This document shows positions 55,444 to 64,000 of a stretch of DNA of 64,000 bases, piece after piece; position 1 is the first letter of the stretch, and each line of letters begins with the position of its first letter. The stretch spans positions 372,001 through 436,000 of the forward strand of contig JARUPY010000237.1 of assembly GCA_029817715.1 (NCBI GenBank), given 5' to 3'. This DNA comes from Melastoma dodecandrum (taxonomy: Eukaryota > Streptophyta > Magnoliopsida > Myrtales > Melastomataceae). The position numbers were made by a program, and so were the translations under genes. The notes below the pieces were generated by a model, which made no database searches, was not told where the DNA came from, and saw only the letters and a program-made list of their open reading frames with translations.

Positions 55444-55611
55444 CCGGAGATTCGACCGGATAATACTAAATCTTAGTTAAATACCTCTAAATCAAGAAAA
55501 AATATATAAGTTCCACTTATTGATCTAGCCATGAAATTTATGCCTTCAAAACCTCAATTTTCATCAAAACATTCAAAGGACGAAGACTGAGTCCTTTCTT
55601 CTATGGAACCT

Positions 55612-57051
55612 TCAAACGAGCAAATCCATTCCTCGAGATTTTCCTGTAACTAGGTGATATTTATCGGGAGATAATTGGCTCAGCTTTCCGAACCAGCTTT
55701 CATATTCCCTTACTTGGTCATGCCTATAAAAACATCACACAATACTCCTATCACTTGAAAGTATCCCACGTGAATAAAAATAAATATTCGCACATTCATC
55801 GAGATTTATACCAGTATGCCAGAGATTCGAAGGGATGGTAATTCTTGTACAATATCTTGGAGTATTTTTGCACATTCTTCTTGGTGCAATCCTCCTTGTG
55901 CACCTTTTGTATATCCATCAATTTGTCACGGTTTCATATTGCATAATATAGCAAATTACCAAAAGATAAGACTATGAATGCAATCTTTGTTCTTACCATC
56001 CTAATGTGCCTAGCGGTTTCAGTGTCTCCCGGAACCTGGTCATAGACTCCAACACACATTAGGAGAAGGTTGAATGCAAAGTCGCCCATTCCCTTAATTC
56101 TTTTCTTTATTGGCTTCAAGTGGTCCGAATCTTCCCTCAAAGCCCTTTGCTCAAGCATGCTGAGGACATCCCTGTTTTCTCCTCCAACGAATTTCTTAGC
56201 GAGTATAAGTATCCATTGCGCCCTATGGCCAACTTTACAATACTCGCGCAGACCATTTTCTCCCAGAATGATAATCTCTTTAGCACTTGGAAAGTTCCCG
56301 ATTGGCCCTTCAGGCTTTCCATTGTCCTGATTCTTATATTCTCCGGTCACAATCTTTTGTTGCATGACACAGAGAACCCTGGCCATTCTCAATGTTCTCT
56401 CCCAACTAATCAATTGAAAATAAAATTAAAAATTTTTCGGTGTGAAAGAATCGAACAAAATAAGCTGAAATTAAGGGACTAATTTTTAAGTTAGAAATAA
56501 AATGATACTCACTCGGAGTTACAAAATAGAAAGATCTTGACCGCATCTTCAAAAATAGTTGGATTATGGAATATTCGTCCAAAACCTTCTAGCTTTGCTA
56601 ATGGATGAATCGCGTGAAATTCGTTCATCATTCTCTCGTCTCGTTCGGAGATCCTCAGCATCCGACAAACTTGCTCCTGTGATGATGTCATCAAGGCTTT
56701 GACAAATTTAAGGTAAAACAGAAAGGAAAGGAAAAAATGATTAATGAGAGGTTTTACTTGGATAATGCGATGGTCTCTCAACGATAGTAGAGGATGAGGA
56801 TCGTGTATGCGAATAATGAGATGGCGAGAACTCGGACAACCATGCTGAGAGATGGAGACGTCAACCGAAGTGGCTTCATCAGCAAGCCTTAGAGGACGTC
56901 GCAAAGTGGAAGTCTCCGGAATCCAGCGGTTGGGGGCCATCATGAACATGCCGTGATTGCACACTACCTTCTTGAGATCAAAAGTCGGGTATTTGTTACC
57001 AAGTTCCACAACAATATGCACGGATTCAATCTTGTCCTCTGTAAAGGCCAT
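55612..57051 (-). CDS. HhH-GPD superfamily DNA glycosylase, copy Q
   Basis: Counterpart of the block P glycosylase. Exons on minus: 57,051-56,758, 56,676-56,513, 56,405-55,997, 55,903-55,812, 55,723-55,612. The first and third exon frames translate exactly as in P, and the one change seen in exon four (CAG to CAA) is silent. The predicted product is thus the same 356-residue protein with the MFMMAPNRWIP, DWERTLRMA and IKGMGDFAFN...PGDTET motifs. All splice sites are kept. Upstream acceptor at 57,038 in phase with the mini-exon 57,478-57,437, so the larger-gene model applies here too. Which copy, if either, is expressed cannot be told from the sequence. Confidence 0.8.
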
Positions 57052-57436
57052 TAAAAATACAAAATTAATTATTTCTAAAAAAATAACCTAAAATAATAAG
57101 AAAAAAAGTTATGGATTGAAAAAATTACACGTATGCACTACAGAGATACAAATACCAATGACAGTAAAATAAGACACCTGGAAACAAATAAATAATAGCA
57201 AAACTAGAATGGAGATAAATTAGAATTATAAATTTACCCAACCATAATGGAGGAAATGACCAATATGAAGGATTAAATAGTTGCTTGCTTACATGAACAA
57301 GAACACGCGATCATTGATATGACGAGAATCTCAGGAAAATGAGCAGAGTCAGGTTTTACTTTTGGCAAGAGTACTTTGAAAACCAAGCAAAAACACTTTT
57401 CTCCAAGTACAACACATGAAAGGAGCATCCACTTAC

Positions 57437-58721
57437 TATAAGGAATCGTTCCAATCTCCGAGTAGCAAATTGGTAAACCTGTACGAAGCGCGATAATTAA
57501 AACCAGAGGTTGGCCAACAATAGATAAATAAAAATGGCCAGAACCTTTAATAGCATCTTCCCTGGTGGCATTCTCGGAATCCCCCGCTGCCATCTGGTTC
57601 CGAGAAACATCTTTAGTTTTTGCTCCTTTGATGGCATCATTCTGAATTGTGAAACCCTTCTGAGCTTCAGTTCTGCTGCCAACGTCAGCATCTAAGACCT
57701 CTCCATTCATGATCATGGCAGTGTCACCAATGATTTTCTCCTTATCAATGGGGTCTTCAACCTCGGGGAGAGAATTCGGTGCTTTTGAAACATATTTTGT
57801 CCCCTCTAGTTGTTGCTTCTTGGTCGAATCTTTCCTGGAAGCACATTTTCTCCTTTTCTTTGGGAGAGATTTATTGTCAACATCAACCGTCTGAGGAGAA
57901 ACCAAGGCATTCTTGGGCAGCTCTTCAACACCTGTTTCTTCATTGTCGATTCCTTTCATGCCCAGAGAACTCATAGCTGCAGATTAAAATAGAACACAAC
58001 AGCAAATTATTCATTTTCAGCCGTGTAATGAACAGAAGAACAGAGTGTACATAAACTTTTGGCTGGAAACTCAATGGAGCGACAGAAATCTCAAGGCCAG
58101 AAGGACGATTGTCGAGATTATTCCCTTCACCGCCGCCAATGGCGATGAGTGGATATTCTTTACCTCCTCCATCTGAGGCTTGACCATGAATCAGGGGCCG
58201 TTGGAGATGCTCCTCGGCAGCAGAAACTTCCGCAAAAAGGAGCAGGTCACGTCCCCTCCGGTTGACAAAGCAGGACATGAGCATGGAATCAGAAAGGCAG
58301 TACAATTGACCGCGGTGCTTGAACTGCAGCAATAAGAAAGAAAGTTGTAAAGGAAAAACCGTTAATATGCTAAAAATCAAATGCAACATGCAGAAACACA
58401 ATCAGGGGCCAGGCAAACCTTGAGGGAATGGACCACTATCTCTCCGTGGCTGGGGAAGGTCGTCAAATGACAGGCCGTCATCTTGGCTACAAACACAAGG
58501 CGACGAGGGCAGCAACTCAGATGCGGAAGGTGAATCGACGGAAAACAGAGCAAGAAAGAGGTCGGACAGACGGGAGTCTTACTCTTGAGGTCAGAGACGG
58601 AGTCGGTGGGAAGAACATCCAAGGCGAGGCGAGTGACGAGGCTGGTGTGGATGAAGGCGACGGTGATGCAGGGCTGCTCCGCCCCCGAAGGCGGAGGAAC
58701 TGAACCCAACTCCGATGTCAT
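57437..58721 (-). CDS. Ubiquitin-like N-terminus and basic linker, copy Q
   Basis: Exons on minus: 58,721-58,583, 58,486-58,419, 58,323 to about 58,057, 57,976-57,545, 57,478-57,437. Same organisation as block P. The third exon is six bases shorter (in frame, at QRPLIHGQ), and the linker has a few substitutions (YVSKAPNSLPEVED, DAIKGAKTKDVSRNQ). KSLPKKRRKCASRKDSTKKQ is kept. One A is missing in the intron after exon four, making an artificially long open frame (57,273-57,974) across that intron. The same unresolved exon three/four phase applies. Both copies keep open exons, which hints at selection or very recent duplication; I cannot separate these. Confidence 0.55.
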
Positions 58722-59219
58722 TCGGAGGGTTGATTTTTCGCCCCCCTTTTCTTTTGATACACACACGTTCATCAATCCCCTTGAAATATAAGAAGAGATT
58801 CTTTTAAAACCAGCAACAAATAATAAAACGGAGAGTGACAAAGAGATATGGTGCCAAAGATATCGATCAATGGGGCAAAGATTTCGGCCGGATCACAATT
58901 ACAACCCATTGAAAATCTTGTAAGAATTTAAATTAATACCCCACACAACACAAAATCCTTTTGCCTTGGGCTCTGTTGTGATCGTGTGAGTTGGAGAAGG
59001 GCTTACACTCTCCCCATCGACCCCCTCCCTCTTCCCAATTCGGTAAAGTTTTTTCTCAAGGAGCCTTTTTCCTCGATAAAGCTTATCAGAGTCTACTACA
59101 TGAGAAATAATAATATGAGAAATAAATGAACAAAGAAAATCGTAACAATATATCCTTCAATTAGATATACATCAATTTAAAAAGGTGATAAAATAAATAA
59201 ATTGAGTGATCAATTCAAA

Positions 59220-59392
59220 TGATCACTAGAAAGTATACTTATCTTTTTAAGAGTGATTAAAGAATGGAATAAAAATAAAAACCAAAATTGGGTTGTGTAT
59301 TTCAAATGTACAACCAACACACAAAATAAAATTTTGTAAACATAATTAATGCATGCCGTGGGTAATTATTGTTTTGTCTATTTTATTAACGG
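59220..59392. other. AT-rich spacer, no gene
   Basis: Nothing recognisable between block Q and the LTR fragment. Confidence 0.4.
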
Positions 59393-59480
59393 CAGATCCA
59401 AGTGCCTTTGTGCGTCTGAGTGGTCTGAGTGGTCTAAGTGGTCTAAGTGAGCTTTGTGCATCGACGGAGTGCGTCTGAGC
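59393..59480 (+). mobile_element. Short fragment of the Sirevirus LTR
   Basis: CAGATCCAAGTGCCTTTGTG through the GAGTGGTCT minisatellite to GTGCATCGACGGAG matches 40,203-40,275 of the 5' LTR. The rest of an LTR is absent on both sides. Confidence 0.75.
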
Positions 59481-60985
59481 TTTTGACGATGTTGTGGAAC
59501 TATTACTTTGTAATTACAAAAAATTACATGGGGACCATCTGTTTTTTTGGCAATAATTTCGTATTGTACTAATTTTTTGATGAATAGAGAATGCAAAAAT
59601 ATTTCATACAAAAATTGGGCTAGTCTATACGGATTATTTCTCTGTCTTTACGAAAAACATGTTTCAAGAATCTGATTTCTTTTCGATGTTATTGTTGGTC
59701 AATTATTTTCAGATTTTACGAAAAATTTGTCGACCTTTACGAAATAACTGTCACGCAAAAAAAATTAAGCCCACGGTAATTAACAGGCCCCCTCAATTTC
59801 ATCATCATATGAATCCAATGTTGCTGGAAATGTAAGTTCACTGTTGGGTTAGTTATTGAGCTGGTGCTAAACTAGAATAGTTACATAATATCCTTGCTAT
59901 CTTGTCGATGCCGCTGGTTGTTCTTGATTAATTGATTTTGTCGTAGGTTTCTGTCTATCTCATGCTAAATAGATCGCGTTCTTGATCCGTTTTAACTAAC
60001 CCACAACTCGTCCGGATGCTTTGTTCATGGTGTGTGCGTTGTTGCAATCGCATTAAATAGAATGCGATGATGTCGTACAATAAGTTAATATTGTCTACTG
60101 CGGTTTGTTATAAATTCACACGATCACAGAAAATACAAACAAAGAAAACGGCGGAAGACTAGATCGATTACGTGGCTTTACGGTTACCGAAAAAGATTAA
60201 GGGAAAAGAAAACGTACCCGTATTCGCCATGTTCGCCATACCGTAAACCTGAAGAGAGAAACCTAATAGCGTAAATCTTCTTCCTCTTTTCCTTCCCGTA
60301 CAGCTGCTCTCGATGGAGAAGGTAAAATTGACGAAAACCGATCATCTGTAAGCGTAAGCCTTAGTAAACTCTACAGGAAACCTAATAAAGGATTTCCATT
60401 TATGAAATGTCGATTTCGCCCCTTAGTTAAAATATAGTTTGGAGGACAGGGGAAGGGACCTAGCTGTAATATGCCGTAACATATGGTCTATCCATCAATG
60501 GACCATAGGTTATAAAGCAGCCTTCACCCAACCGTAAGCCATGTTTAACAAACGAGATGCGCATATCCCAATAATTTTAAAGATCACGATACTTTAATTG
60601 GATTTCATGCACTGTCTTATATCACAGCGTGTTTTATAAAATATACTTAATAAAGTAAATAAAATAAATAAAAGTAAAGTAAAAATAAAAAATTAATAAA
60701 AGCCCAAATCAGAAATTTCTAACATGGTTATCTCTTCCAAACATGGAAACATATCTTCAAATCATATGTGAAATTAATTGATGGAAACTATGATATACAA
60801 TGTGCGTATATCAAATGAGATTCATTTTATCCAGATTGATTTTAATCGGATCAATGATGAATGTCTTAAATATTTTGGTGAGGTAGCTTTCTAAAAATGA
60901 TTTGGAAACAAAATCTCAAGTTATTAAAATTAATTTCCTATCCGCCATAAGGCTACACTGCAAAATGATAATTTTCAGATTAAAT
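59480..60985 (-). repeat. R1-family repeat copy (inverted relative to 1-1,470)
   Basis: Ends with the reverse complement of the window's first bases (TTTCCTATCCGCCATAAGGC). It contains the segment of about 400 bp (59,975-60,385) that P and Q lack. Confidence 0.8.
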
Positions 60986-61290
60986 CTTCTTAATTATGAT
61001 TTTATCATGAAAAATATAATATGCAGTAATGTTAACACTGAGGTTAAATTTCTAGTTTAAGCATGCTACTACAAATGTATTCCTGGTCAATGCATATATC
61101 ATCAGCTCGCAAACTCATTATCTTGTCATCATGGCCTAGTTTCTTATTTATGCATAGGCTTTAAATTTAGCTGTCTGTTTACCCATGCTTGCACTTGTTG
61201 GTCTACTAGCCTAACTAGTAGACCAACAAGTGTTTAACTTTGGTTGAGGTGAGTCTCGAATTAGCCTAACTAGTGTTTATTTCGTGTCTA
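60986..61290. other. Spacer with a short perfect inverted repeat
   Basis: TTGTTGGTCTACTAGCCTAA and its complement (CTAGTAGACCAACAAG) form a tight palindrome at about 61,196-61,230. No gene. Confidence 0.5.
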
Positions 61291-61292
61291 AA

Positions 61293-61700
61293 CTATTCGC
61301 TCGCATTTCGAAATTGAATAAAACCATTTGCATTAGGTCTGTAACTTAAATAAGATGTAACGACACCAGCCAGAGCTATGATTTTCGAATTAAACACTAA
61401 AACAGTGTCGGTTTCGGCCGTTTTGAGTAAATCATGTAGCTCTTGTTCTGGAAGGAGGAGAGGGCCTCGTCGTCTCCTGGGCTCCGGGAAGAAGGAAGAG
61501 GCCAGGAAAAGAAGTTTCCGATCTTTGTGATGGAAGACGTCGAGCCTCCGGCGGAAGAAGGTTTTCTTCCTCCATCGTTCTTGGGAGGATTCCCCTCTTG
61601 AGGTGAGGGGAATCCTCACATTAGAAAGATAAAAACTAATGTGTTTCTTCCAAGAATAATGTATTTCACCACATTTTAGTTTTTCACTACTGTCAATCAA
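61293..61700 (-). repeat. Inverted copy of the 37.3-kb ORF repeat
   Basis: The minus frame reads LLFLASSFFPEPRRRRGPLL and SYRPNANGFIQFR as at 37,328-37,621, here with a longer N-terminal extension. Family unknown. Confidence 0.5.
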
Positions 61701-62390
61701 ATCATAAACTTTTGAAGTAAGGTCATCTACATCTGTAAATCATTATGATTCTTTATTTCTTATTTCTTTTAGTATCCCATCTTCCATACACCTAATATGT
61801 TCACATTTTCTTTCCCTCTTTCTTGTACAACTTGTCAACTTCCAGTCTAGCCAATAGTAGATTTCCTTTGATAATTTAATATGTTATCGAAATATATGTA
61901 AAATATAAAAACCTATTAAGTAATAAAACATTATGATATAGCGAATTGTACATATAATAAGGAAAATTACAAATATATTCAACGGATCAAGTGAAGTTTG
62001 ATCACTAAACTACAATTAACATATGAAAACAACAACGTTGAGAGACAATTCATTAACTAAAATAAAGTTTGTACCAATCAATTGTTATACATTTAAATAT
62101 AGCTCCTCCCGTAACACTTATTAAAGAGAGATAAAATTCTGCTTATTATTATTAAAAGAGATGATGTTTCCGGTTACGGGCTTTAGAGCCAGTTCGAGTA
62201 TTAGACCCGATCACTCATATAAAGTGATAGACATTAATTATATCACAAGTACATACACGTCCAAGTATCTAGATAAAAGTAGATAAGAAATAATGGCAAT
62301 CGTGTGCCAATATTTGCATTAAGGCACGCACCTTTCCAACCTGAGGCCCGGCGGGAGAGTCCATTGTTAACCACGGGTTCTACAATTTAA
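61701..62390. repeat. Non-coding, inverted copy of 35,330-36,020
   Basis: 61,910-62,160 is the reverse complement of 35,330-35,590. The two palindromes of 36.4-37.1 kb are absent between the shared flanks here, so they look like an insertion at the other site. No gene. Confidence 0.6.
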
Positions 62391-63545
62391 TACGTTTTGA
62401 TAACTATATCACCTATTGAGCATATGAGAACTCAAGTTATGTCTTTTTCTTATGTTGCTAATCTACCGGGAATTCCATTCTTTACTATATTGAATTATTA
62501 GAACTCAAGTCTTGTTTCTATTTCCCAGTTCATCGTGTCTGCTTGATTTGAATATTCTTTACTACATTCAAGTTTTGGGATTTTCATTCGTATCATACTT
62601 TGATAATTTAATCTTTATTTTCATACACGTTTGACAATAAACTCTTATTTGATATTCATAAGTTCATTTTCTAAATGAGTTATCTATGTTACTATTCTTT
62701 TCATGAAAGCTAAGGTGCTTTCTTGATTTTTTCATGTCTTATACCTCTTCAAACATGATTGGGAATGTTTGCACTTAAATCGAATACAAACAGACATCGG
62801 TGAGTGGAGGTGAGTTTCGGATCAACCTGTGCTATGAGTTTTACTTCGTGTTTAACATTTTACTCGCTTGTCTAAATTAATTATTTTAGAATTTATTTTG
62901 AATTAATTGCACGGTTAAGACCGAACATGAAATTACTTTGAAGTATGGTGGGTTAGAGTGCTTTGAGATGGTTATGCATATTTTTAGGAAATACTTTGAA
63001 TGCTTATTGTTGTAAATTGTTACTTTGACTCACGGGACTCAAAATGACTTGATCAATTCCAGCTATCTCGATGAGCAAGAAATCATATAGTCCTTCGGCT
63101 AAATAGTCTGGGGATTTAAAGAAAAAATAAGATATCAAATCGCTAATTTAGCAAAACAATTTATCCGCCTAAAATATCTTATATATAAATAAAAGAACAT
63201 AAGCTCTCCAGAAATTAATAAACAATTTAGTTATTTCATAATATTTATTAAAATTACAAAATGACATTAATCATGTTTTAATCGATAATAAAATTCATAT
63301 ATTATTTTGGAAAGAATCGAAGAGTGAGTGAGATAAATCCCGTTTGGGCTGGATCCCGAAAATATCCAAACGGAATAAAAATATTAAGAAATTGGTTTTC
63401 ACCAGAATCAAATCAAATCAGTCCTCCTGTTTCTTTTACTGGGCTTGGAAAATTAACTTACATTTATTGTTGGCAGCATAAGATCCGAGCGGGGAAGTGA
63501 AGCGACATTTCGGACTCCCTCCTTCTTTTGTTGCTGCGGCCATCG
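62391..63545 (+). repeat. Copy of the 38-39.4 kb and 49.5-49.9 kb flanks
   Basis: 62,400-62,990 parallels 38,330-38,960, 63,003-63,145 parallels 39,253-39,400, and 63,155-63,545 parallels 49,553-49,935. It thus keeps in one piece the upstream region that is interrupted by the Sirevirus at the other locus. Confidence 0.7.
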
Positions 63546-64000
63546 ATGGAGGAGGACAAGGAACCACCACGCTTCCCCGTATTCATCACCACCAGCCTCC
63601 ACACTCATGTTGCCCTCGATTTCGGTTGCTTCGACACCATCGCCCACCTCAAGGGTTTAGTGAATAAAATCTCCTTCTCTCCACTCTTCTTATTACTTCC
63701 CTCCCTGCGGTTTGCCTTGGTCTGCTAGCGGTTACCCCTCTCTTTTTTTACGATTCGTGTGCCTGTTTTATGTTTTCAGCTAGTGTGAGGCTAGCGCATT
63801 CTTCCTGCTTCCCATGTTACGAAGAAATATACGTCGACACCATAAAGGTCTGCACACGTTGTTGTTCTTGTGGAATGTTCTGTTTCCGGTAGGCATGGAT
63901 TTCTTATACGTTTTTGTGGCCAGATCAAGCATCGAGGCCACTTCTATTCCCTCTCCGACTCCATCGTGGTGCGCACGATTCTTGTCGGAGCGAGGAAAGG
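63546..64000 (+). CDS. Ubiquitin-like family gene, 5' part, cut by the window edge
   Basis: Exons: 63,546-63,654 (ATG at 63,546; FPVFITTSLHTHVALDFGCF, DTIAHLKG), 63,780-63,847 (ASVRLAHSSCFPCYEEIYVD), and 63,924 to beyond the window (IKHRGHFYSLSDSIVVRTIL). Both introns are GT-AG and in phase. The second exon is 68 bp, as in the paralogues. The pattern fits a ubiquitin-like fold: a strand-turn-strand start (VALDFGCFDTIAHLK compared with the ALDVLPTDSVSDLK of the block P copy) and the YSLSDS strand. Unlike the 49.9-kb copy, its first exon is intact. Whether a linker or glycosylase follows lies outside the window. Function unknown. Confidence 0.6.

Larger units (their letters stand above)
52343..59219 (+). 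repeat. Segmental duplication block Q
   Basis: Direct copy of block P (14,026-21,536). It lacks about 665 bp of P at the join near 53,252 and has small indels. Homology on the left reaches further (to about 52,305) with R1 than with P. It carries the same genes in the same order and strand. Confidence 0.9.

Noticed and set aside
57273..57974. 233-codon frame as a single long exon
   Set aside because: One A missing in the intron makes the frame read through; the splice sites seen in the P copy are still present.
1..64000. tRNA, rRNA or snoRNA genes
   Set aside because: I saw no cloverleaf or conserved rRNA core on reading. The only tRNA-like strings are retroelement primer sites. A tRNAscan-SE or Infernal run would be decisive.

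Overview
This is nuclear DNA of a flowering plant, most likely a eudicot. The signs are short GT-AG introns, plant-type gene families (a REM-type B3 factor, a FRIGIDA-like protein, fragments of EIN2 and sucrose-phosphate phosphatase), and Ty1-copia (Sirevirus) and Ty3-gypsy retroelement remains. I cannot name the species. The window is repeat-dominated and looks pericentromeric or otherwise accessory. Apart from the B3 gene, two identical DNA-glycosylase genes and a truncated FRIGIDA-like gene, almost all coding sequence is broken or duplicated.

Layout. 1-3.06 kb: a non-coding repeat (R1) that recurs inverted at 14.0-16.4, 52.3-54.0 and 59.5-61.0 kb, and directly at 37.7-38.8 and 62.4-62.9 kb. 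4.9-13.35 kb: long LTR-like segments of a Ty3-gypsy family without recognisable gag-pol, plus a 298-bp tandem array that repeats an LTR end, a tRNA-Met primer site and leader. 14.0-21.5 kb (block P) and 52.3-59.2 kb (block Q): a direct segmental duplication of about 7 kb. Each copy carries a minus-strand gene whose exons read in phase from a lysine-rich linker into an HhH-GPD DNA glycosylase, preceded by exons with a ubiquitin-like pattern. 22.3-23.4 kb: a third copy lacking the glycosylase exons. 24.1-25.5 kb: an intact four-exon two-B3-domain gene. 25.9-27.5 kb: a chimeric paralogue of the ubiquitin-like gene. 27.7-29.2 kb: the 5' part of a sucrose-phosphate phosphatase gene, broken. 29.3-32.2 kb: a tandemly duplicated EIN2 pseudogene joining the N-terminal membrane part directly to the C-terminal end. 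33.1-35.0 kb: a FRIGIDA-like coiled-coil gene truncated at its 3' end. 36.4-37.1 kb: two adjacent long palindromes. 39.6-49.2 kb: a degenerate Sirevirus with gag, pol and an envelope-like third ORF. 49.9-51.5 kb and 63.5-64.0 kb: further paralogues of the ubiquitin-like family; the last is cut by the window edge but has intact exons.

Relationships. One gene family (a ubiquitin-like N-terminus with a basic linker, joined in blocks P and Q to a DNA glycosylase) has been copied at least six times here. The copies were rearranged by segmental duplication, internal deletion and exchange between paralogues, and retroelements sit between them. The B3 gene has shed two fragments into the same neighbourhood. 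No operon-like cooperation is implied; these are separate plant transcription units and relics. Similarity statements come from reading the sequence by eye and no percent identities were calculated. Family assignments rest on remembered family motifs, not on searches.
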